Made by a program: the position numbers and the translations under genes
Notes under the pieces: model-generated
Told to the model about the DNA's origin: nothing
What the model saw: only the letters and a program-made list of their open reading frames with translations
Database searches by the model: none
Part shown: piece after piece, positions 36,333-48,119 of the stretch
How the letters are laid out: each line of letters starts with the position of its first letter
Position numbering within the stretch: position 1 is the stretch's first letter
From: Erigeron canadensis
Taxonomy: Eukaryota; Streptophyta; Magnoliopsida; Asterales; Asteraceae
NCBI RefSeq assembly: GCF_010389155.1
Contig: NC_057762.1
Coordinates: 1,661,513-1,725,512 of the forward strand
Direction of reading: 5' to 3'
Length of the DNA: 64,000 nt

Positions 36333-39110
36333 TTAAACAGAGGTTAAAAAGCCTCCAAATTCATGCGTGTTACGACTATCAATTAATTTTACGGATTTTG
36401 TATCTGTAATGTGCTCTTTTTCAAGTTGCATTCGAGCTTCTAAGAGTTCACGTTCGACTTCCTCATTTCCTCGTGTTTCGTGATTCAAAACGTCATAGTC
36501 TTGAATCGCGGCCTTCCATTTTTCCAACTATGAAACAAAAAAGAAAAGGATAAAAAATGAAGTTACTCCAAAAAAAATTTAAATACTCCTCTATTCCATT
36601 AAAAGTGGTATAGTTTTAATTTTTAAAGTCTTTATTTATAAATTTTGACCTTAAATATATTTTTTGTGCTATATAAAACTTGATGAAATTATAAAAAGTT
36701 GAAAAAACGTCTAAACCACAATAAGTTTATATAACTTTCATTAAATATTATCTAACATTAACAAATATATTTAAAGTCATAGATGAAAATATATAAATTT
36801 TGAAAATTCAATATGTGACACGGGACGTAGGAATAAGTAACATAAGAAATAAATGTGTTAACAAGTGTTGATTTGAAATTATCTGTCTTTTAACAAAAAG
36901 CAGTAGATAGAGTTAAAAATGGACAGTTTAGTAAACGGAGATTAGAGGGTCAATATGATTAAGGGTAATTACCTTGGCATTGCATTGGGCTCTTCGGAGT
37001 CTAGCTTTAGCATAAGAAGGTCTTAAGTTAAGGGCTATGGTGCAATCTTCTACGGCCCGTTCAAATTGGCCTAGTTTGTAACGACAAGCAGCCCGATTGC
37101 ATAACAATACTGAATTGTAGGGTTCGTGCTCTAGTCCTTCGCTATATACATTACACGCTTCGGAGAATTTTGATGCCTTGAAAATCTTGTTACCATTGGC
37201 CCGGGCTTTTGCCAATGCTCGGGTTTTCCTTGCTACGCTAAAAACTGCCTCACTTGGATCTAGCTCACATGCTCGTAACGCAATACTCACTGCTTCCTCG
37301 AACCTAAATTACATCTTACATGTTACTTATGACATAATAACTTGCTTATTTCCCAAAATAATCGACATTCTTGAACCACTAAGGTAGTTGGTAACCCTGG
37401 GCCCATTTGGTTCCCATAAATTCTGGGAACCAAACGAAGCCTAATATTTAAGGGTTACATTAGTACAACTATTTTTCGCACCGATTCCAGAATGAAAAAG
37501 GAAATGGTTAAGGTTTTTGCTTGGTTTCTAACCTTCCTGATGCCGAGTAAACTTGTGCCTGGACCATTAAGAAGTTAGTAGTAACCGTTGATCCAAACAA
37601 CTGAGCCGATATGTTAACATCTATAACGGGTGCATTTTGAAAGCCAGAATACGCCTCTTCATGTCTATGAAGATTTAGTAATGCCTCGGCTTGCATAGCG
37701 TAGACCTTAAAACACCAAATAATCGAAAAAATGTAAGTTTAGTCAAGTTTTATTGGACTAGTAACTGTGAAATGAGTGATTAAAAAGTACCTGAAGGCAT
37801 GAACTGGCACCTAAAGACGATACAAACTGACTTTCTTTTAGCAATCTTTTCCAGTCCTTGATTTTTCGAGCCTCTAAACATGTAACTAATTGCGCTTTAA
37901 TCGCGTGTACTTTTGCAATGTCGTGCCTTTCGGCTTTCTCCCCTGAACACTTATAATGACATAGAGCCTTCTCTGCCTCCCCAAACCTAAAACAAACAAA
38001 TTCAAGATTAGAAGGGAAAAAAAAAAGGTTTAGATGACCCGGAACTTATACTAACCCAAAAAACTAAACACTTGTACGTTCGTTACGCATTACCAAGCTG
38101 TACTGTATAAGTCAGTAAAGCAAAATGCGACCCATAATTGATCCTAGAATACCCAAAAACAGCCATCAAAATTAAGACTTGGATATCATTGACCTCCAAA
38201 CCAAATTTTGAAAAATGTAAAAACTGCGCAAAGTCTATCAATGCCAAAAGTACCTGATATAGAGGGAGGCTAGACGGTAATGGGCCCGATGATAAGAAGG
38301 ATCAATCCTAATAGCGATTTTACAATCTAGAATTGCATCAGTAAGTTTTCCTAAACCTATCAATGCAGCACTTCTATTACTATAATAAGAAGCTATTCTC
38401 GAATCCATCCCAATTGCTTCGGTATACAATGCAATTGCTTCATCAAACCGTCCTTCTTTATATCTTTCGTTACCCATGTTTTTAAACGCCTCATGGTCAG
38501 GTTTCCTAGCCGAATTTCCATAAATATTTCCTTGCTTGTTTCCATAATTATTACTGATCTTTATATTACTCTCAACAGGTTTTTTCTTCATTAGATTTCC
38601 CAAATGGCCCGGAACCATAACATGGTTTGATGAGGCCCGATAAGTCGACCCATTTGAATGTGGTGTTCCACGGACCGAAATTCTTAAACTTAACTCGCTT
38701 GACGTGAAGCTGGGCTCTTTTCTAAGTTGTTTAGTGTATGACACATTGGTTACTTGTGAAACATTATATAATGCACTTTTGGATAGTGAATCATATTTAG
38801 TGTTATGAATAACTGGCTTACTTTTAACGATAGTTGGTTTTTTAACCGTGATGGGTGGTAGTGGTGGCGGACGAGGGTTCTTAACAACTGGTTTTGAGAA
38901 GCCGGTGTATACTATTTCTGTAGCGGCGGTAGTGGTGGTTCGTGGTGGTTTTTTTGAAGTATTGTTGCCGGGAACATGGGTTTGGCGGTGTTCTTTTGAA
39001 GCTTCAAGCCGCGGAACTTGAGGTGTTTTCCGCGGCTTGGAGCTGAAAATTGATCCCATGAAACCGCAACCCATGTCTTTCCCGGCCATGTGTTGTGGTT
39101 TTTTAGCCAT
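36333..39110 (-). CDS. TTL-type TPR protein lacking the thioredoxin domain
   Basis: Five exons on the minus strand: 39110-38254, 37986-37791, 37705-37533, 37303-36973 and 36527-36333. Every intron is GT-AG and the joins keep frame, giving 583 residues. The N-terminus is disordered and Ser/Pro/Lys-rich, with GCGFMGSIF at 14-22 as in other TTLs. TPRs start at about 205 (FKNMGNERYKEGRFDEAIAL) and 239. A second TPR array occupies exons 3-5 (MQAEALLNLHRHEEAYSGF, then NKIFKASKFSEACNVYSEGL, then AVEDCTIALNLRPSYAKARL and KWKAAIQDYDVL). Known TTL proteins (about 690 residues) are cytosolic or membrane-associated scaffolds in brassinosteroid and osmotic-stress responses and end in a thioredoxin-like domain. 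Here a TAA follows FGGFLTSV, where that domain's first strand should start, so about 100 residues are missing. The ORF is otherwise undamaged, so a functional truncated form or a recent loss are both possible. An intron-4 MITE lies at 36586-36836. Confidence 0.87.
36586..36836. mobile_element. worn Stowaway-like MITE in the TTL-like intron 4
   Basis: Left end CTCCTCTATTCCATTAAAAG next to TA; right end CGGGACGTAGGAATAAGTA. The interior shares Stowaway phrases (TTTTGACCTTAAATAT, TATATAACTTTCATTAA) with 45000-45269. It lies wholly inside the last intron, leaving the splice sites untouched. Confidence 0.5.
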
Positions 39111-39349
39111 TTTTTTTTGCCTTGAGCTTCTTGCTCTTAGAGAATATATGGAATGCCGAATGTGTCCCCTATATTGAAGAAATGGTCAAGGCATTACTGT
39201 CACCACATATATATATATATAAAGAAAATAAAGTTGGACTAATTTAATTGTTTATTTATGCATTTTGTAGCCCTCTCATGCATTTAGTAGCACCTATTTA
39301 TATTTTATTTGTTAATTAGTCCAAATAAAAATAAAAATTTTGTAGAATA

Positions 39350-39521
39350 CAGTCAAACATCTGTATATTAATACTCGATAAATTAATACCTCGATAAAAT
39401 TAATAATTTGTTTAGACCAACTTAAGAGAACTAATGAAAATCAACATTCAATAAATTAATAATTCGTTAAATTAATAAAATATATGAATCTCAACACTAT
39501 TAATTTATAAAGGTTTCATCA
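39350..39521. mobile_element. Emigrant/Lemi-type MITE, degenerate
   Basis: Left end CAGTCAAACATCTGTATATT and right end TTATAAAGGTTTCATC are worn versions of the CAGTAAAACCTCTATAAATT ends at 17500-18321. The interior keeps CTCGATAAATTAAT phrases in both orientations. About 240 bases upstream of the TTL-like start codon. Confidence 0.55.
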
Positions 39522-39842
39522 TTCACAAATATTTTAACTTATCTTCACTAAAATAAATTGATCAAGTTTGGCCGTTAACGAGAGTGCAAATCCAACATAA
39601 TCATTACTCTAATCAATAGATTACTATTTCTATCCAATGACAGTTAATTTCTTAAAAATGTTGTAAATAAACCATCCGGCCTCTCTCATTAAATTCCAAT
39701 TATATAGATGTTTCGTTTCATCTAAAAAGAGGTAATTAATTTATATAAATAAAAAATGGTTCGCACCCATAATATGCCTTGTTTATTAAATTAATTTACA
39801 TATAATTTCTGGACGTTTGTTTCTGTTCTTTTTAAGTTTTTA

Positions 39843-41695
39843 GGGTGGGGGAGGGCTTACACTCCTCCCCTCCCCTCCCTGATTTTTCTTCTCCTCCCCT
39901 CCCCTCTTCGATTGCTAGGAGCACCTTGTCACCCCCCCCCCCCCACCCTTTTCTATTTAATTTAATTTATATTTATTTTTAAAACTAAAACATTTTATTT
40001 AATAAATTAAAACTAATACAACTTAAAACACAATTAAAACACATAATTTTATTCTAACACACAGAAACAAGTAAAACATACAACTAAGGCGCCGACCATC
40101 TGTACTGCTCACAAAGGGCGCGATTCTGCGCCAAAACCATCTCCAACATCGGCCCGCTGAGGTGATCGTGTGGCCTGATCACGAAGTCCATATCATTCTG
40201 TCGCTGCTGACTCTGGACCATCCGTGTCATCTCCTCCTCCCGTTTTTTCCTAGCCTCCTACGCCGCTATATAGCTATCCATCATCGCCTTCTGCATCTGC
40301 ATCTTCTCCTCCTGAGCTCATTTTTTTATCCTCATTGTCGCATTTCAACTCCGCAACCATCTTCAAGAACTCCTCAGATGTAGTAGAGGCGGAAGGAGCA
40401 GCCTGCTTACCCTTAGCTTTACGGCGGGGTGGCACGGGTCTAGCATGATGTACTGGTGCATCATCCATGTCGTTCCCTCCCTCCTCTTCTTGCTCCAAGT
40501 GGTCCTCATTCAAGTCAATATGGACCGACGGCTCCCCTGATGAACGTACATGGACAGACCCTTCCGTTCTTGCCCTTTTGCTACCCGACTCCTCACAAAT
40601 CCCCTCCAAAGTAAGAACCTCCGACCATTTCGGTCCTCTCCTCAAAACCTGCCACGCCTCTACATGCGGAAACCCGGACTTGTTATTGTATATCCGCATA
40701 TACAATGCCACAGCCGACTTAAACACATCCTCGTCACTTTGGCCACTCGACATCTTACTTTCCTTCACATTGTAAATACCACAAAAACCCGACACCTTAT
40801 GCTTCAAATCCTTCCATTTCGACCGACACATTTCTGGGGTACGTCCCGACTCACGGTTCAAGTGTGAGTCCAACTGAAACTTCACCTTCTTCCAAAACGA
40901 ACCCGCCGTTTGGGCGTTTCCGACGTATGGATCCTCGGAAACGTTTAACCAAGCTTTTGCCAAAAACGCCTCTTCCTCCTTCCCCCAATTTTGACACTCT
41001 CTTTTACCTTTAACCGAGACTTGGGTCTCGGGTATTGCTTCCACCTCTTCCTCCTCCACCTCTTCTTCTTCTTCTTCTTCTTCATCTTGAACCTGTTGAC
41101 TCGCGAAGTGTGATGATGAACCACCTACGAAACCCGAAAACCTGGGTTGAGTTTCATTCGCAAAACCCAAAAACCCGGTATTCGGTTGGACACTTGACGG
41201 GACAGATTCAAAAAACAATGGATCCATACTATTCAAGAAATCTTCAACACGTTGTGGCCTATACACATCTTCGGCCGTATTTTTTTGCGAAGGAGGAGGT
41301 GGCATAATATCGCGATTGTTTGGCGGTGGCGCGTTTCTGCGTTTTTTGGGTAGATTTGAGTAACTGGGTTCTTTTGGTTTCTTCCCCCTATTTATTTTTG
41401 TGGGTTTAGATGGATGATTTGGTTGAAAAAAAAAATAAAGAAGAAAGAAAGGAGCAGGGCGTCGGCCAGAAAAAAAAAGAGGAAAAGTGAAGAAGAGAAG
41501 AGAAAGAGAGAATTTTTTTTTTTCCAACCGTTCATGTGGGACCCACGACCCCCTTTTTTTTTTGTAACGTTCAAATTTTTGGGCACCCAAACCGGCACCA
41601 CTGTGCCCAGTCTCCTCCCCACCCAACCGGTACCGGGGGGTCGGGGCAGTGTGCCATCCGGTACCGGTCCGGTGCCTACTCCACTCCGTCCAGCC
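39843..41695 (-). mobile_element. PIF/Harbinger element P3 (1.85 kb)
   Basis: TTA TSDs at 39840-39842 and 41696-41698. Ends GGGTGGGGGAGGGCTTAC and (reversed) GGCTGGACGGAGTGG. Subterminal C/T-rich and CCGGTACC-rich blocks match MITE P2. Contains one MYB-like gene on the minus strand and no transposase, so it depends on an element elsewhere. A poly-C run is at about 39933-39948. Confidence 0.85.
40084..41305 (-). pseudogene. Harbinger MYB/SANT-like gene, frameshifted tail
   Basis: Starting at ATG 41305 (MPPPPSQKNT), 343 codons remain open to 40274. Acidic run at 74-89; SANT/trihelix-like domain at about 104-205 (QNWGKEEEAFLAKAWLNVSE, FWKKVKFQL, CRSKWKDLKHKV); then a linker with PPRRKAKGK. This is the DNA-binding partner protein of Harbinger transposons. 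At an A-run near 40320 the frame shifts. The neighbouring frame continues with the expected coiled coil (QEEKMQMQKAMMDSY, then one stop, then EEEMTRMVQSQQ...) to a stop at 40084. The true product therefore lost its C-terminal coiled coil. Upstream extension of the frame to 41626 runs into the terminal repeat and is not coding. Confidence 0.75.
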
Positions 41696-44600
41696 TTATA
41701 ACGAGTTAACGAAGACTTTCGAATAAAACACGCCCAGAAAACGCCCCTAGCCTTACAAAGGTAAGGGTCCATCCAAGAAATAAATCGGTAATTCTCTTAT
41801 GTACGTTTGTGTTTTATTTGCTAACTAGTTGATGGTATAAACATTATATACACATATATATATGTTCCTATTATGGCAGAAAATTTATTCATCATATATA
41901 TACAATTATGTATAAATAAATATGTAATAGTCAAGGACTCAACGGCATAAACACAACAATACAACATGACAATATATGTTTTAAACACGTCCGATATTTG
42001 TACTCTTTTACCTTTAAATAGGCATGTGACCGTTTGGCCAATGTTCATGTTTGTTAATTAATTTGAGTAAATCAAAACGGACAATAACATAAGAGTTCAT
42101 GTGGTTAATATAATTAAGCTCTTCATTTGTTTGTTTAGCTAAATTTAAACGGTTATATGCAACTATGCAAGCATTGAACTTTTTTGTAATTTACAACAAC
42201 TTATACTTTTATAATTAAAATTATCTTTATGTATAATTGTTAACATTATACTTATACAAAGCATCCTATAGCAAATTATGCTAGTTTAGACCGACTATTG
42301 ATAGGATACCACTCAAACTTAATTAGTACTAATATAATCAACACTAATCATGACAAAGCTATGTCATTCTAGCTAGTGGAAAACACTCATATTTGTTTAA
42401 AAGGCCTTGATGGAATTGCCATGAGCACCTTTTTTTTTTCTTTCTAAAATGTGTTTAACAAAAGAAATCTTATAATGTGTACATTTTAAAATGAATATTT
42501 GCCTTTTTTTCCCATGCAAAATGAAAGAAAGAAGAGACAATGTGTCATTGTTAATTAATAATAAAATGACTTTTATTGTATATTTAGTTGGCATTAAACT
42601 ATTAATCTCAAGTGTGTCAAAGATTTTCTCTCATTTTTAATGGGTTTTTCCATGTGAACAATCTTTAGATCATGCACCCGGAAATTGGAGCTGATCGGAT
42701 AGACCATATCCAAACTTGTGGTAAGGAAAGTCATGTTACGATCATAAGTCTTCAGAATCCTTGAAATTTCTAACTGGTAAGATTTGGAAACCAAATGGAA
42801 TGTGGTTTTAAGTTGAGAAATGAAGCAAGAATCTAAAGGGTGGCCAAAGCCAAACATCGGGTCAATTCAAACAATTTTTCTTCAATCCCAAAAGGTTCTT
42901 GGTGTCTTTTTTGGCAGGCTTTGTGGTACAATATTTGACTCATTTCTTTTTCACACGATAATTTCAATAACATGATTATAGTTATTTATATTTTCGTAGC
43001 AATAATATGCTATATATATATACTTATATGTGCTTAAAAAAATGCATCCTTCCATTCATAAAATTATTACATGGTTTTTAAACTACCAAATTTACAAAAA
43101 GTTGGAAATTTTACGTACATGATGTCCAAGAAAGACAAAACAAAGAAAAAGTTCCTTAGCATATTTATATTTATACTCCGTATATTTTAAATAATGAAAT
43201 TGAATAAGCATTTTGAAATTACTTAAAATAATCACCCATTCTCCTATTAGATAATTCGTCGGAAAAATGATGATATTAATTTTTCCAACAAAAAGAGGCT
43301 TTATTTTTTAATTCATAAATTTATCTATACTCATTTTGTAAAAATAACAACACTCTTTCTCCTAAATATTAAAAGTTACACATGACGAAATTACACTTAT
43401 ACTCTCTTTATTTCATACCTTGAACACACACAAAACCCACCCTTGTTAGTATATGTATATCATTGCGATTTAAATATGTTTCATTCAGAGGAAAAATAGA
43501 TGTGCATCAGATGATTTTGTGATGTAAATTGTATCCGCCACAACATACGGGTAACATGTTAGTTTATATTTACAAAGTTAAATGGACAACACTATATATA
43601 TGTTATTTCATATATTTCATATATAAAGTGATATATCTTTTTACTCTTGGATAGAAATGATGACTATATACATTTCAATTCCTATTTTCCAAGTAATTTA
43701 GTTTTTTAAACGTTTTAATTTTGCTATACAAAAGAAGTGACAGCATAGCTCGTTGTATTTTTATGTAAATGAGTAATATAGCATTTTTAAAATAAAAAAA
43801 TTCAAATTTATTCACATATTACCTTGAACTCGAATTATTCATAAAGCCAAGTTGAATTCGAACCGAAAAGTCGATATTAAAGTAATTGCCATAGTCGGAT
43901 TTCCTTGGGGGTAAAAAGGTTGCTTTTGTTGCCTTGTTGGATTAGAACTTGAATTTTGTAATTTACACATAATACTCAAATTTCACAATATATCCGGTCG
44001 GTGCCGGCATTATAAACCCTTTTAAAACCCGGGCCTTGGTAGGTCTATTGGACACCACAGAATTAGCCCTGGACGGCAGGCAACAAAAACAACAATTTGT
44101 ACTTTGATTTTTGTATTTTATTATTTTTGTTTTATTTTGATTATGTATAATAATTAATTATCATTATTATCTATTAAAAATTGATGATGATAATTGTTTA
44201 CATACGAAATACCGACCAATTAAAGCACTACTATCACTATCTTATATTCCTCTTATTGTTTAGCATTCCATAAATTCCACATGTGTAGTTATAGTACGGT
44301 AGTAGTAAAGTTTTTGTGAATAATTGCATTAATATCTCTAATAAAAAGCTCGTGACTAATGATCAAATTATTAAATTTAAATGTAAACTACTGACTTTTG
44401 AAGGCAACTACTTTTAACAATATATATCAGTAGGTTTATGAGATGTTTGAACGTTTATGTTAGAGGATGATTTGGTATAATCCAGACCAGTATAGTATCG
44501 AATGTTGGGAAACCCAAATTGGTTTTTTTTTGAAAAGGATAGTATTCTATAAATTACACGGATGACACACATGAGAGATTAGGCTTGAAGACGTTTTGAT

Positions 44601-44997
44601 AGATACTGTTGGCTAATTAAGGTCGAGCTTATTTGGGTTTTTTTATGTACACGTACTAGGATGATGATCAGTAGTTTTGTACACCATCAATTTTTAAACA
44701 GACGCCATTAGTTGTGTTTTAGGCTTTTATACTATACAGTACATGTTGTGGTCTACAGTTAAAACACGGTGATATAACCTTCGTTTTGTAAATGAAACGA
44801 GATATATTGATGGTGTCTGTGTGTGGATTACATCGATCACAAATTGTTAACTATGTAGCCTAACTCCTTAGATTTTACCTTTTTGTTGATCGTTTTGCAT
44901 AACATATTGTTGATTAGTGAACCAAATAAAACTAGGTTAAAGTATTTAAGAAAACAACGTTAGTTGCTTAATAATATTATTTTTTATGCTAAACTAA
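41696..44997. other. long intergenic stretch
   Basis: Mostly AT-rich with no gene I can support. An 87-codon minus ORF at 42594-42857, with coding-looking sequence continuing to its right in another frame, may be a dead gene fragment of unknown type. A short GC-richer patch at 43990-44085 (CCGGTCGGTGCCGG, CCCGGGCC) may be a repeat remnant. Confidence 0.35.
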
Positions 44998-44999
44998 TA

Positions 45000-45269
45000 C
45001 TCCATCGGTCTTAATTAAAATGTCCTATTTTGACTTTTGAAGTCTTTCTTTCGCAACTTTGACCGTAAACTGTTTCTTGTGTGTTATAAAACAACTGATG
45101 TAAAATATATGGATAGATTGAGTTTTAGATGTAGCTCTCATTAATACAACTAGGTCGTTCCATTAATATAACTTTCATTAAGTATTAAATTATACAAACA
45201 AAAATATTTACAGTCAAAATTAGATAAGAAAGACCAGTAAGTTGAAAATTTAAATTCGGACGGAAGGAG
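45000..45269. mobile_element. Stowaway MITE
   Basis: Ends CTCCATCGGTCTTAATTAAA and (reversed) CTCCTTCCGTCCGAATTTAA, flanked by TA at both sides. 270 bp. Longer and more diverged than the 21031 copy, with an internal insertion around 45140-45180 (AGGTCGTTCCATTAATA). Confidence 0.8.
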
Positions 45270-45314
45270 TATTACAGAACGTCGTTATTTAAGAACTTAT
45301 ATATATATATATAA

Positions 45315-45645
45315 CTAGACTTATGTTCGCGCAATGCGACGACGGTGGGGTAGTGATAGCGAAGGTGGTAGTGGTGGTAACGGTGCTGAGAGCGGCAGTG
45401 GGGCAACAGTGGGGACGGTGATGGGGGCGATAATGGTGGTGAATGTAAAAGTAATTGATATTAAAGGTGGTATTGTAGCTATTTTAAGTGTTGGAGATCT
45501 ATATTGTAAATGATTTCATTAAGGCTATTATAAGTATATTAGATGAAGATGTTTAAATTAGTGAATAAAGGAGAATAGTATTTTTGGTTTTTAGGTAGAA
45601 AGTTTAAGGAAAAAAAATGTGGTTTGTTTTATTATATAGTGTAGA
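45315..45645 (-). mobile_element. non-autonomous Helitron, family B copy 4
   Basis: Minus strand: head TCTACACTATATAATAAAAC (45645); 3' tail GCATTGCGCGAACATAAGT followed by CTAG|T (45315). A GGTGGT/GGCGG-rich core lies next to the 3' end (45336-45440). It is uninterrupted at the position where copy 6 (58540-59524) carries a solo LTR. Confidence 0.72.
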
Positions 45646-45869
45646 TATAAATAACAGTATAACTATTGATAAACCATTTGTAATTAAAGAACAACTCGAT
45701 CAGGATATTTATGATTGGTTATATTTGTCTTATCCTTTGTTTAATTTGGACATATTGGAAGTATTTGATGAAAATTAGAGAACCAAGATGAAAGTACGGT
45801 AACTAGGCCTAGTTGTGTGTATTCTAGACTTTCTATTGTGTTATCAATTTAATTATAAATATATTTTAA

Positions 45870-46007
45870 GGGAAAGAGCCGTATTTAACATGTATAAAAA
45901 AAACTTGTACCTTCCATATTAAAAGTCTGCCCCCTAATTTTTATGGTAAATATACAAACAATTTATTCACCTTAAACACAGCCTAAGGGCTGTATTTAGC
46001 AAACCCC
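45870..46007. mobile_element. Mutator-type MITE, family M1 copy 3
   Basis: 138 bp with a perfect 9-bp TSD ATATTTTAA at 45861-45869 and 46008-46016. The right end matches the family (reversed GGGGTTTGCTAAATACAGCC). The left end has lost about 17 bases of the TIR (GGGAAA then GAGCCGTATTTAA), so it is probably now immobile. Confidence 0.85.
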
Positions 46008-46449
46008 ATATTTTAAATATATATATATATATATTCTCTTTCGTATTTGTGTACGTGGCAGTGACGAGGACTAATATAATGTTAGTTATTATTAGTGTGA
46101 TTAATCGTGACTCGTGAGTGCTCTAACGATTTAAAACTTGATACATTGTTAATGATTTAATCCCTTATAGTGCAAATCTCGTATAATTATGAGAGTGTTA
46201 GGTGAGGATTCTCTCAAGTTAAGTCCTCAACTTGAGTCAAGTTGGAAAGATTTTAACCCTTGAATGAATATTAATGGTCAAGATTCAAAAATGATCTTTA
46301 AATCTTGACCCTTGATTTTCATCCAAAGACCAAGATCATTTTAACATAACTAGTCATGTTATGATCAACTTGAGAGAATCTCCTTCCGTGTTAAAATGGT
46401 AAAATCTATAATAAAACTATCATTTTTATACATCAAATTTTAGATATCA

Positions 46450-46565
46450 ACTTCGTCAATGATCCAGATGAGACACCCAAGTTTTACGCAAACGAGGGTT
46501 CAATCCCCGGTAACCGATTGCCTTATGGGGTTTTCCTTGGGGCCTACTTAGCGAAGATGTCGCGA
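46450..46565 (+). mobile_element. tRNA-derived SINE-like sequence
   Basis: B-box GGGTTCAATCCCCGG with an A-box-like GATCCAGATGAGACACCC about 35 bases before it, then a body CCTTATGGGGTTTTCCTTGG. It does not fold as a full tRNA. Ends approximate. Confidence 0.45.
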
Positions 46566-47539
46566 AGCATGATTAAAACAACAAATTACCTTTATCATCT
46601 ATAATATGTTGATGTTCTTTATTTGACTCGATTGTTAGCCGATTGCATTGAGACGAGCGGATTATTCCTGTATTTTAATTATTTTTATCACAATGAGGTT
46701 GAATTCTTTTTAACTAAGCTTTGTTTGTAATTACCTTCATCAACCCCTGCTGCTAATTAAGAAAATTTAGATACGAAGTTTTCAACTAGCAAGTTTGATA
46801 AAACAAACATAAAATTATCTTACTTAGGTCGTTCCATGATCAATCTTGTCATATATATCACTTTCACTAGGCTTTTATATAATAATAAAAAAAAACTATA
46901 AAGAATCTTATTAATAAAATATGGCCAAGACTACAAAGAATTATTTCTTAATCGTTACCGACGATTCACTGGGCTTTTATATGGTTTATTTAGGTCGTCT
47001 CATGATCAATCTTATCATATCATCACTTTCACCAAACAATTTAAATACATCAAGTCGACACATACGTATTATAATGATTGTTCTTTTTGCTTAGTATTTT
47101 GTTTTAACATGCCGACAAATAATAAAGAGTTGATGTGAAGACTGAAGACATATGAATATACAATGATTCAAAAGGAAAATCAAAAGAAGGATACGAGCCA
47201 AAGAGCTCAGCCGGATACGGATAGATGGTCCGACTTTTGACCAGCTACAAGTCAAACTTTGCAACTATTTTAATATTTTATATTATTGCGGGGTCAGTTC
47301 CATCGTAACTACTACTGTATATGTTATTCTTTCACTCCTTTTTGTATGTTGGACAAAGAGGTGATGTTTTGTTCACTAAGTTACAAAGTATATGTGGAGG
47401 ATGTTGGAGATATATATATTGATTACGGAGTATAACATATAGTGAAGAAATTACGTTCAGAAAAGAAAAAAAAATAGAGTGAAGAAATTATATATGAATA
47501 CTATATGATGATCATATATAAGTTTTAGGTGAAATAAAA
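46566..47539. other. AT-rich intergenic
   Basis: A phrase of about 23 bases (GGTCGTTCCATGATCAATCT) recurs 46827 and, with changes, 46993. No gene. Confidence 0.35.
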
Positions 47540-47890
47540 CCAATATTGGCATAAAACAAACAAAAAAAACATGTTTTTTCTTTACTGAAATTCACCGTGT
47601 ATCATCATCGTGTATCAATCGCTACGTGAACCTTCATGCATCAATTTAACCATGATCTAAGGGTTAAGATCTTTTCTTACATATATATATATATATAGTT
47701 TTAAATAAAACAAGTATTAAAGTAAAACAATAGTTTTTTCTTCACTGAAAATCACCATGTATAATAAAAATCATTGTGCATCAATATATATACTCTTGTT
47801 TCGTGAATCTTCGTACATCAGTTTTATCATGATCAAAGGGTCAAGATCTTGTCTTGTTTGTTTTACTTAATTTAATACTTGTTTTACAAT
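47540..47890. repeat. ~180-bp imperfect tandem duplication
   Basis: Two diverged direct copies (about 47540-47700 and 47702-47890) share TTTTTTCTT(T/C)ACTGAAA, TCACC(G/A)TGTAT and the TCATGATC(T)AA(G)GGGT(T/C)AAGATCTT order. Function unknown. Confidence 0.5.
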
Positions 47891-47913
47891 AACAACTATA
47901 TAATATATATATA

Positions 47914-48093
47914 GGAAAAAGTGAGTATGGGGTTGTCCTCCATCTAAGCTTAGATGGGGAACCCCTCACAAACAAATATTTTATTATCTGTTTGAATTTA
48001 AAACAAATACATGGCCCCCCATGATTTTCATGATTATAAAAACCAAATGTGAGGGGTTCCTTAGATGGGGGACAACCCCATACTCACTTCCCC
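47914..48093. mobile_element. Mutator-type MITE, family M2 copy 2
   Basis: Long TIRs: GGAAAAAGTGAGTATGGGGT and (reversed) GGGGAAGTGAGTATGGGGTT. 180 bp. Flanked by TATATA on both sides, so a TSD is compatible but uninformative. Confidence 0.7.
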
Positions 48094-48119
48094 TATATAT
48101 ATATATATATATATATATA

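Noticed and set aside
41306..41626. N-terminal extension of the Harbinger MYB-like protein to an ATG at 41626
   Set aside because: The extension enters the subterminal repeat of P3 and reads through poly-purine tracts; the ATG at 41305 gives a family-like start.
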